Shown: positions 42,477 to 51,650 of the stretch, piece by piece
Layout of the letters: every line of letters begins with the position of its first letter
Numbering within the stretch: position 1 is the first letter of the stretch
From: Ktedonobacteraceae bacterium
Lineage (GTDB): Bacteria; Chloroflexota; Ktedonobacteria; Ktedonobacterales; Ktedonobacteraceae
Assembly: GCA_035653615.1 (NCBI GenBank)
Contig: DASRBN010000018.1
Coordinates: 49,595-113,594, forward strand
Length of the DNA: 64,000 nucleotides
Direction of reading: 5' to 3'
Made by a program: the position numbers and the translations under genes
Notes under the pieces: generated by a model
Seen by the model: only the letters and a program-made list of their open reading frames with translations
What the model was told of the DNA's origin: nothing
The model's database searches: none

Positions 42477-43445
42477 ATGCCTGAACCAATCGTTCTCTGC
42501 GATAATCTTGTCAAAATCTATAAAGTAGCCGATCTCGAAGTCGTTGCCCTCCAGGGACTCGACCTCGAAGTGGTTCCCGGCGAAATGATGGCTATCGTCG
42601 GCGCATCCGGCTCCGGCAAAAGCACCCTGCTCAATATCCTCAGTGGACTCGATGTTCCCAGCGCCGGGCGTGCCATCGTCGACGGCAATGACCTTACCCG
42701 CTTGACAGAGGCCCAGCGCATCGTCTACCGCCGCTATGTCGTCGGTCATATCTGGCAGCAGAGTGGTCGCAACCTCATGCCCGAATTAAGCGCAGCCGCC
42801 AACATCGAACTGCCCCAACTGCTCGGCGGCGCTCCCGCGGGCAAACGCATCCGCAAAGCCGAAGAACTCCTCGCACTCGTCGGGCTTGCCGGCATGGGCA
42901 AAAAACGTCCCGACCAGCTCTCCGGCGGTGAACAGCAGCGTGTCGCCATCGCCGTAGCCCTCGCCAATGACCCGGTGTTGTTGCTCGCAGACGAACCCAC
43001 AGGCGAACTCGACTCCGTCACTGCCGGCGAAATCTTCGCCTTGCTGCGTTCCTTGAACGAAAAACTCGGCCTCACCATCATTACCGTAACCCATGATGTC
43101 GCCATCGCTGCCGTCATGGATCGCACCATCGCCATTCGCGACGGCCGTACCAGTACCGAAACCGTGCGTCGTGAATCCCCACTCGAGGCTGCCAGCGAGT
43201 ATGTCCCCGGCGCCAGCGCTATCATCGGCCTGCCCAGCGAGACACACCGCGAATCCGTTCTCATAGACCGCGTCGGACGCCTCCAGCTACCCAAAGAGGC
43301 GATTGAAACCATCCCATTCAACGGCCGTGCCGAAGTGCGCATCGTCAATGACCACGTCGAGCTATGGCCGCTCGCCGTCGAAACCAACGGCAACAACAAA
43401 TCAACCGGAGATACCGTACAACCCAATCCCACGGCAAAGCCGTAG
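42477..43445 (+). CDS. ABC ATPase with C-terminal AbrB-like domain
   Basis: 322 residues. Walker [10 protein letters not shown] (42-50), signature LSGGEQQRV (148-156), Walker [13 protein letters not shown] (168-179) and the switch His in THD are intact: a MacB/LolD-type ATPase for FtsX permeases. After ~230, an extra 90 residues include [19 protein letters not shown] then [17 protein letters not shown] (about 261-299). This matches the swapped-hairpin AbrB/MazE pattern (D-x-x-GR-x-x-LPKE). The stop TAG and the last residues (PTAKP) are encoded by the start of a repeat-family A copy. Confidence 0.88.
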   Translation: MPEPIVLCDNLVKIYKVADLEVVALQGLDLEVVPGEMMAIVGASGSGKSTLLNILSGLDVPSAGRAIVDGNDLTRLTEAQRIVYRRYVVGHIWQQSGRNLMPELSAAANIELPQLLGGAPAGKRIRKAEELLALVGLAGMGKKRPDQLSGGEQQRVAIAVALANDPVLLLADEPTGELDSVTAGEIFALLRSLNEKLGLTIITVTHDVAIAAVMDRTIAIRDGRTSTETVRRESPLEAASEYVPGASAIIGLPSETHRESVLIDRVGRLQLPKEAIETIPFNGRAEVRIVNDHVELWPLAVETNGNNKSTGDTVQPNPTAKP

Positions 43446-43487
43446 GGGCCGATTGATCGCGCCCAACCGCCGATTCATCGGCCCCTG
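43440..43487 (+). repeat. Repeat family A copy overlapping the ATPase stop codon
   Basis: CCGTAGGGGCCGATTGATCG, then CCAACCGCCGATTCATCGGC. The TAG of the ATPase gene is inside the first seven bases. The preceding CCCACGGCAAAG, which can pair with the copy's start, also occurs beside a copy near 21.3 kb (CCCACGGCTGTG), so the element may extend further left into the coding sequence. Confidence 0.85.
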
Positions 43488-43572
43488 GCAAGATCAGAGT
43501 AATAAACAAGGAGACAGTGACTGATTATGAACTTTCACGATCAAAATCGATCATCCATGTGGTTCGGGCTGT

Positions 43573-43716
43573 GTCATGCTGAGCGCAGCGAAGAATCGCC
43601 GGTGTCCTGGCATGGATTTCCCGGTGCTTCTCAGGTTCAGGCTATGTGATGCTGAGCGCAGCGAAGAATCGGCCGCGACGGCCCACCGAGATTCTGAGCG
43701 AAGCGAAGAATAACAC
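43573..43716 (+). repeat. Three repeat family B cores and a family A remnant, between ATPase genes
   Basis: Cores at 43573, 43645 and 43690: CTGAGCGCAGCGAAGAATCG twice and CTGAGCGAAGCGAAGAATAA. A right-end family A fragment (TTAAAATTCATAATCGGCCC) follows at 43746-43765. The whole 394-base gap is made of such repeats apart from the 60 bases before the next ATPase. It separates the first permease-ATPase pair from the rest of the cluster. Confidence 0.75.
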
Positions 43717-43839
43717 GGCTAGCACCTGCTTACCGATTCTGGTTGTTAAAATTCATAATCGGCCCTGCCCGGCAACCCGATTCATTACATTCGTTAAAAA
43801 ACATTGCAATAATTTCTTCTAAACAGAAGGAGCCATCTT

Positions 43840-44532
43840 ATGGAACAGGCTATAGCAACAGCAATTGCCGAAGCACACGGAGTCAAACGTGACTTTCGTA
43901 GCGGTGGTGGCATCGTCCATGCCCTGCGTGGCATAGACCTGCGCATCCTGCCAGGAGAATTTGTAGCCCTCCGCGGGCGTTCGGGTTCCGGCAAAACCAC
44001 CCTGCTCAACATCTTAATCGGCCTCGACGACCCAACCGAAGGCAAAGTCTTCATCCTTGGCCGTGACCTCTCAACATTGGATGAAACCGCCAGGGCGCAC
44101 CTGCGGCGCGAAAGCATCGGCATGATGTTTCAGAACGCTCACCTCTTTCCATCGCTCACGGCTCAGGAAAATGTCGAAGTTCCCTTGCGCCTCGTTCGCA
44201 TGGACCCCGAGGAGCGCACAAGACGCTCCCGCGAAGCCTTGCAGCGCGTCGGCCTTGGTGCCCGCATGCACCATCGTGGCCTCGAACTTTCCGGCGGCGA
44301 GCAGCAGCGTGTTGCTCTCGCGCGCGCCCTCGTACACAACCCGCGCTTCGTCGTCGCCGACGAACCCACCGGCAACCTCGACTCCGTCACCGGTCGTGAT
44401 ATCGCCAGCCTTCTGCGCAGCGTCAGTCACGACCTGCAGATAGGCATGCTTATCGCCACCCATGACGCCACCGTCGTCAATGCCGCCGACCGCGTCCTAC
44501 AGATCCAGGATGGCCGCATCAGCGAAGAATAA
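43840..44532 (+). CDS. ABC ATPase, MacB/LolD type
   Basis: 230 residues, the normal length for this class. Walker [10 protein letters not shown], signature LSGGEQQRV, Walker [14 protein letters not shown] and ATHD switch all present. AGAAGGAG lies before the ATG. It lacks the C-terminal extension of the other ATPase of the cluster. The first of two further giant permeases starts six bases after its stop, so it probably powers one or both of them. Confidence 0.92.
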   Translation: MEQAIATAIAEAHGVKRDFRSGGGIVHALRGIDLRILPGEFVALRGRSGSGKTTLLNILIGLDDPTEGKVFILGRDLSTLDETARAHLRRESIGMMFQNAHLFPSLTAQENVEVPLRLVRMDPEERTRRSREALQRVGLGARMHHRGLELSGGEQQRVALARALVHNPRFVVADEPTGNLDSVTGRDIASLLRSVSHDLQIGMLIATHDATVVNAADRVLQIQDGRISEE

Positions 44533-44538
44533 CTCGTA

Positions 44539-47500
44539 ATGAACATCGAACAACAACAAAACATGCTCAATCCATCTCGTGGGCATAGCAAGGGCGCACC
44601 CTTGAGGTCGCTCTCCATCAGCGGCAGGCTGCTCTCCACCCGGAGCGGGTCGCCCTCCGCCGGAACAACCGGTACAATCGAGATTTCCAGGTCTACTGCT
44701 TCCAGCCTCGCTGCTGGCCCTAAACGTGACAACAATAGGCAGCAACTCTCGATCATTATCACCTTAGCCCTCTGGCAGATGCGGCAATCCTGGCGCATGC
44801 TGCTCGTCGTTGGCACCGGTATTCTGGCAGCTGTCGTACTCATTTGCATCGTCCCGCTTTACTCGCAGGTTTCCATGAGCGCCGGACTGCGCGACACCCT
44901 CGCAGCCTCCCCCACCGACTCATTCATCACCGTACACAGCGTCTCTTATCAAGTAGTCCCCTCGTCCATCCAGGACTTTCAGGGCCAGTTGACTCCCATC
45001 ATGCAGCAAAATATGGGTCCGTTTCTCAAAAAATCCCCTGTTCTCTCCGTCCAGGGCCAGTTCAGCGTCAACTCGCCCACCTCCAACGAATTCATCACCT
45101 TCATCGGCACTCCCGTCGAAAATGCGCTTCCCCACGTCAAACTGCTCGCCGGTAGATTGCCCGCCCCACGAAGCTACGGCATCGAAATAGCCATCACCCA
45201 GGACGCTGCCAGCAGGCTCAACCTGCACGTAGGTTCCGCCATCAGCGTCGTCGTAAATTTCACTGTTGCGAACGACGAGCAAGCTAGCAGCTATCTTCCT
45301 CTCTACATCACCGGCATCTTCGATCTCCCGCAGTCCAACGACCCATTCTGGCATGGGCAAAACTTCCAGACCCAACCTGTCGGCGCCTATGGCATCAGCT
45401 TTCCTGCCATCGCTTCCAATGGCACACTTCTCTCCGTCTTTAACCGCTTTACTACCAATCCCACGCTCAATGGCGGCTACCTGTCCACTCCCCTGGACCT
45501 GTACTGGTACTACGATTTCGATTACGCTCGCCTCGATAGCAATAAGCTCAACGACCTGCTCAATGGCCTCAATACTGCCTTGAATCAGATGGCAGGTGCC
45601 CCTCCAAATGACCCTCCTTTTGTGACTCATACACTATCCACTGGACCTATCGACCTGCTGCAACTCTATAGCAACCGCATCAATGTCCTGCGCGTCCCGC
45701 TGGAGAGCATATCCTTGCTTATCGTCGCCCTGCTCATCTTCTTCGTCAGCCTCATGACCGACCTGCTCGTCGAGCGCCAGGCCCCTGCCATCGCTATGCT
45801 GCGCAGCCGGGGAGCCAGCCGCCGCCAGGTCTTCGCGTCAATATTTGTTCAGGGTCTCGGCCTGAGTATCATCGCTCTCATCATAGGCCCACTGCTCGCC
45901 ATTCTTGCCACCTATCTGCTTGTCCAGCACGTACTTGCGCCATCAGACCAGACCGCCTTCGGCTTGATTACCGCCAGTATCGGTCCGTCGCTCTGGAACC
46001 TGCGCTGGCCCGTCCTCGGCACGATTGCCGTTGCCCTCTTCGCTATCATACTTGCCATTCTCCGTCCCGTGCGCACGGATATCCTCTCCATGCGCCGTGA
46101 ATCCGCCCGTTCCACGCGCCCGCCTTTCTGGCAGCGCCTGCGCCTGGATATCGTCGCCGCCATTATTGCTCTCACCGGCTTCGGCTTCACTCTCTACATC
46201 GCCAGCCCCGGCGTCCTCGATGTCCGCTCCCGCGTTCTTATTCTCCCCACAACGGCCCTCGCCGGCACCCTCTTTCTGCTCCTCGCCTGCGTGCTGCTCT
46301 TCCTGCGTCTCTTCCCATCTCTCCTACGCGCAGCCGCGGCCCTCGCCGCCCGCGGTCGTGGCGCGACGCCCATGCTCGCGCTCGCCCATATCGCCCGTGC
46401 TCCCAGGCAAGCTATTCGCATGACCATGCTGCTTGCGTTCGCCCTCGCAATGACAATCTTCACCCTCACCTTCTCCGCCTCCCAATTGCAACGCATCCCC
46501 GATGTTACCGCCTACCAGGTCGGCTCCGACTTCAGCGGCGCCCTCGCCAGCACCATCTTCGGTGGGCCGATCGACCAGCAAGTCGCATCCTACGCCAGCA
46601 TTCCCGGCGTCACCTCCGTTACCGCCGGCTACGTGCAGACCGAGAATATCTCCGCCTCCAATATCTACACTACCGTCGAACTGCGTGCCGTCAATGCCGG
46701 CTCCTACGCGAAAACCGTCATCTGGCCCCAGCAAGATTCAGACCAGCCCATCGCACCCCTCATGGCTCACCTCGTCGCGCTCAGAAACGGCGCCATCTCT
46801 AGCAACGTCGTCCCTGCCATCGTCGATGCTGCCGCCTGGCAAACCCTCCATCTCTCCACCGGCATGCATTTCTCCCTGGTGGACTTTCACGGCACCATGA
46901 ACTTCGTCGCCATCGCCGAGGTCAACAACATCCCCACTATCAATGACACTACCCAGAATGTCGGCTCCGGCGACTTTACCACCGTTGGCGGCATCCTCGT
47001 CGACTTCGCCACCTACTCCACTGTTGCACGCAACATCAACAGCTCCGACATAGAAGCAAACACCATCTGGCTGCGCACGCGCGATGACTCCCGCTCGCTT
47101 GCCAGCGTCCGCAGCGCCATCAATAGCAGTTCCCTCCAACTCGACAACATCAGCGACCGCCGTGCCCTCAGCGCGAGTCTCAGCAACGACCCCCTCTACC
47201 TGGCCCTCACCGGCGTCCTCGCCATTGGCTCTATCCTTGCTCTCGTACTTGCCCTGCTCGGCAACCTCACCGTCTCCTGGCTCAGCGCCCGCAGCCGCCT
47301 CACCAACTTTGCCGTCATGCGCGCCCTCGGCAGCGCTCCACGCCAGATCGCCGCCGTCATCGGCCTCGAACAAGGTATCACCTACAGCGCCGGCCTCCTC
47401 ACCGGCCTTCTCGCCGGCTTCCTCTTCTCCATCATCATCATTCCATACTTCGTCTTCACCACCATCGCCGCCAATCCCGGTCAGGCCCAGCTCACCAACG

Positions 47501-47673
47501 GCGAATTTTACGTCGTCCAGAACGTCCCACCCATCCAGCTCGTTATTCCTTCTCTATCGATCGTTATCGCTCTCGCCGTCCTGGTCGTCATCTGTGCCAT
47601 CGCGCTCGGCATCATGCTCCGCATTGCCTCCCGCCCATCCATCGCCCAGACTCTCAGATTGAACGAGGATTAA
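44539..47673 (+). CDS. Giant FtsX-type ABC permease, paralogue 2
   Basis: 1044 residues with the same order as paralogue 1: N-terminal helix (MLLVVGTGILAAVVLICIVP), outer domain, FtsX core (LLIFFVSLMTDLLVERQ, IAMLRSRGASRRQVFASIF), middle helices, second outer domain, last FtsX core (FAVMRALGSAPRQIAAVIG), tail NED. The N-terminus is ~45 residues longer. Part of that is encoded by AAGGGCGCACCCTTGAGGTC, a sequence that also occurs (one change) after the DppC-like gene at 30297. An internal start is possible but none has a good ribosome site. Confidence 0.87.
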   Translation: MNIEQQQNMLNPSRGHSKGAPLRSLSISGRLLSTRSGSPSAGTTGTIEISRSTASSLAAGPKRDNNRQQLSIIITLALWQMRQSWRMLLVVGTGILAAVVLICIVPLYSQVSMSAGLRDTLAASPTDSFITVHSVSYQVVPSSIQDFQGQLTPIMQQNMGPFLKKSPVLSVQGQFSVNSPTSNEFITFIGTPVENALPHVKLLAGRLPAPRSYGIEIAITQDAASRLNLHVGSAISVVVNFTVANDEQASSYLPLYITGIFDLPQSNDPFWHGQNFQTQPVGAYGISFPAIASNGTLLSVFNRFTTNPTLNGGYLSTPLDLYWYYDFDYARLDSNKLNDLLNGLNTALNQMAGAPPNDPPFVTHTLSTGPIDLLQLYSNRINVLRVPLESISLLIVALLIFFVSLMTDLLVERQAPAIAMLRSRGASRRQVFASIFVQGLGLSIIALIIGPLLAILATYLLVQHVLAPSDQTAFGLITASIGPSLWNLRWPVLGTIAVALFAIILAILRPVRTDILSMRRESARSTRPPFWQRLRLDIVAAIIALTGFGFTLYIASPGVLDVRSRVLILPTTALAGTLFLLLACVLLFLRLFPSLLRAAAALAARGRGATPMLALAHIARAPRQAIRMTMLLAFALAMTIFTLTFSASQLQRIPDVTAYQVGSDFSGALASTIFGGPIDQQVASYASIPGVTSVTAGYVQTENISASNIYTTVELRAVNAGSYAKTVIWPQQDSDQPIAPLMAHLVALRNGAISSNVVPAIVDAAAWQTLHLSTGMHFSLVDFHGTMNFVAIAEVNNIPTINDTTQNVGSGDFTTVGGILVDFATYSTVARNINSSDIEANTIWLRTRDDSRSLASVRSAINSSSLQLDNISDRRALSASLSNDPLYLALTGVLAIGSILALVLALLGNLTVSWLSARSRLTNFAVMRALGSAPRQIAAVIGLEQGITYSAGLLTGLLAGFLFSIIIIPYFVFTTIAANPGQAQLTNGEFYVVQNVPPIQLVIPSLSIVIALAVLVVICAIALGIMLRIASRPSIAQTLRLNED

Positions 47674-47678
47674 ATGCC

Positions 47679-50600
47679 ATGCCTGAAAAAATGGGGAATC
47701 ATCTCTCACCAAAAATGCTAGAATCGAGAAAAAATATGCCACACACCTATACAAAAACCTATGCCAGAAAACCGCATCCACACGGCAATAATCCATTCAA
47801 CTCCACTATCACACTCTCACTCTGGCAATTGCGCCGCACCTGGCGTCTCCTGCTCCTCATCGCCGCCGGCATCCTTACCGCCGTCATCCTCGTATGTCTC
47901 GTCCCCCTCTATTCCAACGTCGCCATCAGCGCCGGCTTGCGTGATGCCCTCAAAACCGCCCCCTCCGGCCCCTACGTCATCGTGCATAGTACCGCCGCGG
48001 CACTCTCTCCATACGCCATCCAGCGAGACGAAAGCCAGATCGACGCTAAGGCTCATTTCGCCCTCGGTCAATATATCGACGGCCCGCAAGAGTTCTCCGC
48101 CCGTAACTCCTTGCCCCTCTATGAGATGCGAACTACCCGCCCCTCTGGTAAACCTATGCTGTTACCCTCACCAGACCAGGTTGCCATGCTTGGCTTCCCA
48201 ATCTCTCAGGCCAGTCAGCATCTCCAGCTTGTCCAGGGACGACTTCCCCAGGATGCGGCTCAAACTATTGAGATTGCCATCACGCCCCAGAGCGCCGCTC
48301 TTCTGCACGCCACCATCGGCTCGACCATCTTCGTACAGTTCGTCTACGTCATTCCCTTGCAGAAATATCCTTTTGAACAGGCAGAAACACTCAAACTCCC
48401 GTTACACATCGTCGGCCTCTTCAAACTTCCTGTATCAGATGACCTGTTCTGGCATGGCGAAACCTTTGCCCCTGGCCAGCTCTTCAAACCTGTAGGCCCA
48501 GGCGAACCACCCGAACGCTATCCCGCGCTCGTCTCCAACCAGGCAATGCTCACCGTTATCAATCAAATGCTCCGTGCGGCTATCGCTCCTCTCGGCTCCG
48601 GCCTCACCGTTGCCGACCTCGGCATCGCATCCCCTTTCGACCTCTATACCTACTATTCCCTCGGCACCGCGCATCTTGATATTCATAGCCTCGATGACTT
48701 CAACTCGCGGCTCAAAACCATCCTCAATGACCTTTCCAACTATCCCTCCGACCCTCCTTTCTTCGATCACACCTCCGCTATCGCCCCTCTCGATGTCCTG
48801 GACGGCTATAGCAGCCGCATCACCGTCATCAGCGTCCCCCTGGATAGCCTCACCTATCTCATCGCCGGGCTCATCCTCTTCTTCGTCAGCATCATGACCG
48901 CCCTGCTCGTAGACCGCCAGAACCAGGCTATCGCTCTCCTGCGCAGTCGCGGCGCCAGTCGCCGCCAGGTCTTCGCTGCCTTGATCGTACAGAGCCTTGC
49001 CGTCGCCATCTTTGCCCTTCTTGCCGGCCCATTTCTTGCCATACTCATTGCCTCCTTCATTACCCTGCTTACCCTTGCTCCAGCAGATCGAGCCATCATT
49101 AGCCTCATAACGCAGAATCCCTTGCAGGTCGCCTGGGGATTGCGCTGGCCCGTCCTGCTCACCATCGCCGTCGCCATACTCGCCATGGCTTTCGCCATCA
49201 TACGCGCAGTTCGCATCGACATGCTCGCCTTACGACGCGAAACTGCCCGTTCCACACATCAACCGTTCTGGCAGCGTATGCGTCTCGACCTCGCCGCCGC
49301 TCTCATCGCCATTATAGGCTTTGCCTTTTCGCTCTATATCACCACTCCCGGCGTTCTCGATGATCGCGTCCGCACGCTTATTTTACCGGCCACCACCGTC
49401 GCAGGCGCCCTCTTCCTCCTGCTCGCCTGCGCACTGCTCCTGCTCCGCCTCTTCCCATCCATCCTGCGTCTTGCCTCATCGCTCGCATCTCGCAGCCGCA
49501 GCGCAACCCCCATGCTCGCCCTTGCCCACATTGCGCGCTCACCGCGTCAGGCCCTCCGCATCACCACCCTGCTCGTCCTCGCCATCGCCTTCGCCACATT
49601 TACCCTCTCCTTTACCGCTTCCCAGGCGCAGCGCATCCCGGATGTCGCCGCCTACCAGGTCGGCTCCGACTTCAGCGGCGCCTTCGCCGTAGGCAGCATC
49701 GTCAGTTTTGACTCCTGGCAGCAGCAAGAAGCCCTCTACCGTCATATCCCAGGCGTCACCTCCGCCACCATCGGCTATGCTAATTTCCTTACCGCCACCG
49801 CAGGTTCCTTCAATACCTCCATCGACATACGCATCGTCAACGCCGCTACCTACGCCCAGACAACTTACTGGACATCGCAGGACTCATCACAATCGGCAAC
49901 CTCCCTTATGCAGCAACTCATTGCCCATCGCTCCCTGGTGGCCTCGCAAAAAGTCGTCCCCGTCATCATCGATACCGCGACAGCCAACCAGCTCAACCTT
50001 TCAGTTGGCTCCCGCTTCACCATCAACGACCCCAACAACCCCGTCAATGCCCTCGTCGTTGCCCAGGTCACCCATATCCCAACCATCAATGACAGTCCCT
50101 ATTCCTCCAGTGCCACCGATTCCAGCGCTTTTGGTGGCCTCCTTGCCGATTTCCAGAGCTACTCCGACTACTCCGCCGCCGTCAATAACCAGGGTGTTAC
50201 CCCCACCAACATCTGGCTGCGCACCCGCGATGATCCCGCCTCGCTCGCCAGCGTTCGCGCCGCCCTCACCGCCGGTCCCCTCCAGCTCGTTAACCTTAGC
50301 GACCGGCGTGCCATTATCAACAGCCTCAGCAATGATCCGCTCTATCTCACCCTCATCGTCGTGTTGTACCTCGGCGTGGCAACCGTCGTCCTGCTTGCCC
50401 TCGTTGGCAACCTCGCCCTCGCCTGGCAAAGCGCGCGCAGCCGCCTGCCAGACTTCATCATCCTGCGTGCCCTCGGCAGCACCCCACGCGAAATCGCCGC
50501 TCTCCTCACCTGCGAGCAATCCATCATCTATATAGTATCTATTGTCCTTGGCATCGCCACCGGCCTCATCTTCTCCGCCATCGTCCTGCCCAGGCTCGTC

Positions 50601-50819
50601 TTTACCACCGTCCTCAACACAAGCGGCAGCCAGCCCATCAGCACAACACAGTTCTTCATCCTGCAGGATGCTCCACCCGTCCGCATCGTTCTGCCTTATG
50701 CCCTGCTGGCCATCACTCTCGGCCTGCTGATCCTCATCTGTCTCATCGCCCTGGGCGCTATGCTTCGCGTCGCCTTTCGTCCGGCAGTCCACCAACTGTT
50801 GCGCGTCAGCGAAGATTAA
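47679..50819 (+). CDS. Giant FtsX-type ABC permease, paralogue 3
   Basis: 1046 residues, starting five bases after paralogue 2. Layout as in the others: N-terminal helix (LLLLIAAGILTAVILVCLVP), outer domain, FtsX core (GLILFFVSIMTALLVDRQ, IALLRSRGASRRQVFAALI), second core (FIILRALGSTPREIAALLT), tail LLRVSED. A ~30-residue basic N-terminal stretch precedes the helix; ATG at 47736 is an alternative start. The stop and last codons lie inside a 34-bp-arm palindrome shared with the convergent gene. Confidence 0.87.
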   Translation: MPEKMGNHLSPKMLESRKNMPHTYTKTYARKPHPHGNNPFNSTITLSLWQLRRTWRLLLLIAAGILTAVILVCLVPLYSNVAISAGLRDALKTAPSGPYVIVHSTAAALSPYAIQRDESQIDAKAHFALGQYIDGPQEFSARNSLPLYEMRTTRPSGKPMLLPSPDQVAMLGFPISQASQHLQLVQGRLPQDAAQTIEIAITPQSAALLHATIGSTIFVQFVYVIPLQKYPFEQAETLKLPLHIVGLFKLPVSDDLFWHGETFAPGQLFKPVGPGEPPERYPALVSNQAMLTVINQMLRAAIAPLGSGLTVADLGIASPFDLYTYYSLGTAHLDIHSLDDFNSRLKTILNDLSNYPSDPPFFDHTSAIAPLDVLDGYSSRITVISVPLDSLTYLIAGLILFFVSIMTALLVDRQNQAIALLRSRGASRRQVFAALIVQSLAVAIFALLAGPFLAILIASFITLLTLAPADRAIISLITQNPLQVAWGLRWPVLLTIAVAILAMAFAIIRAVRIDMLALRRETARSTHQPFWQRMRLDLAAALIAIIGFAFSLYITTPGVLDDRVRTLILPATTVAGALFLLLACALLLLRLFPSILRLASSLASRSRSATPMLALAHIARSPRQALRITTLLVLAIAFATFTLSFTASQAQRIPDVAAYQVGSDFSGAFAVGSIVSFDSWQQQEALYRHIPGVTSATIGYANFLTATAGSFNTSIDIRIVNAATYAQTTYWTSQDSSQSATSLMQQLIAHRSLVASQKVVPVIIDTATANQLNLSVGSRFTINDPNNPVNALVVAQVTHIPTINDSPYSSSATDSSAFGGLLADFQSYSDYSAAVNNQGVTPTNIWLRTRDDPASLASVRAALTAGPLQLVNLSDRRAIINSLSNDPLYLTLIVVLYLGVATVVLLALVGNLALAWQSARSRLPDFIILRALGSTPREIAALLTCEQSIIYIVSIVLGIATGLIFSAIVLPRLVFTTVLNTSGSQPISTTQFFILQDAPPVRIVLPYALLAITLGLLILICLIALGAMLRVAFRPAVHQLLRVSED

Positions 50820-50880
50820 ATTCCGGTTGATCTGCCGGAAGATGCGTCCGGCAGATCAACCGGAATTTAATCTTCGCTGA
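50806..50880. terminator. Perfect 34-bp-arm palindrome over two convergent gene ends
   Basis: Arms 50806-50839 and 50847-50880 are exact reverse complements (outer end TCAGCGAAGATTAAATTCCG) around the 7-base loop AGATGCG. Both stop codons are inside it, and both proteins end in Ser-Glu-Asp because they read the same arm on opposite strands. It should act as a bidirectional terminator. Confidence 0.85.
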
Positions 50881-51385
50881 GTAGTTCTTCTTTAGAATCC
50901 ATTTCCAGGTCCCAGACGAGTTCTCGTGCTTCGGCAATTTCTATTGAAAGCAATTCTGCTAACTTTCCGAGGGAAATCTTCTCCCGTCGATAGGCTTCAA
51001 GCACGAGGTAAATGTAGCGTGGGGAATAATTCTGTACCGGCCTATCCTCATGAACGATCTCGTCTTCATTGACTAACCCGAATGCTTGCGCAAGCCGGCG
51101 AGGACGCCCCCCTTCCGGGAATAATCTCCCCTCCTCCATTGTTATCTCTTTCGAAGCTACCTTTGTCCCAATTCCACGAATTTTATTCGTTTTTGGGAAA
51201 ATTACCCCAAAAACTCTTGACATCTCTTGAACAAGGTAGTATACTTCATCCTGTACGAGTGTCTGTTCAGTATCCGGTGAAAATATCAAACGATACATGA
51301 CACAGTGATAGGCAAAGAAAAACGAAACACGAATTTGGCCATAGAACAACATTCCCCGACACCAACGTAAGGGTACTACATGCAT
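50867..51385 (-). CDS. Unknown protein resembling the C-terminal part of ImmA/IrrE-type proteins
   Basis: 172 residues from the first ATG (AGGAGG 12 bases upstream), or 143 from Met30 (51298), where recognisable protein begins. The C-terminal segment YSPRYIYLVLEAYRREKISLGKLAELLSIEIAEARELV has the helical pattern found after the zinc-peptidase domain in ImmA/IrrE-family regulators. The HExxH motif itself is absent. It may be a truncated relative or an accessory component. The gene ends in the palindrome shared with the giant permease cluster. Confidence 0.5.
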   Translation of the reverse strand: MHVVPLRWCRGMLFYGQIRVSFFFAYHCVMYRLIFSPDTEQTLVQDEVYYLVQEMSRVFGVIFPKTNKIRGIGTKVASKEITMEEGRLFPEGGRPRRLAQAFGLVNEDEIVHEDRPVQNYSPRYIYLVLEAYRREKISLGKLAELLSIEIAEARELVWDLEMDSKEELLSED

Positions 51386-51564
51386 AAGGGTTCACCGCCT
51401 CCTCTCACACAGCTTAACCAACAGGCTATGTCGATTGGCGGCTGGTCTATGTTGATCTGCACAGGCTATCACGCTGCAACCATTAAAGCGTAAGCACGGG
51501 AAGACCCATGTATGGGAAGGGAGCGTGGGAACTTCCAGCATGTTCCCTATTTCCGGGTTCTTAA

Positions 51565-51650
51565 CATGTTGCAAGGCTTCACCGGTTTGCGCCGACGGTG
51601 ATTATGAACATCGATCACCCCTTTCTTTAGTGAAGCCTTTTAACAACATG
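51565..51650 (+). ncRNA. Structured leader or RNA element upstream of rpoB
   Basis: AAGGCTTCAC pairs with GTGAAGCCTT (10 bp) and the flanking CATGTTG pairs with CAACATG, separated by a small internal loop. Inside, GGTGAT pairs with ATCACC. The arrangement is 400 bases before rpoB in the divergent gap. It could be part of a long leader, a terminator for an upstream transcript, or a DNA-level site. No known leader class (such as L10) is recognised. Confidence 0.4.
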
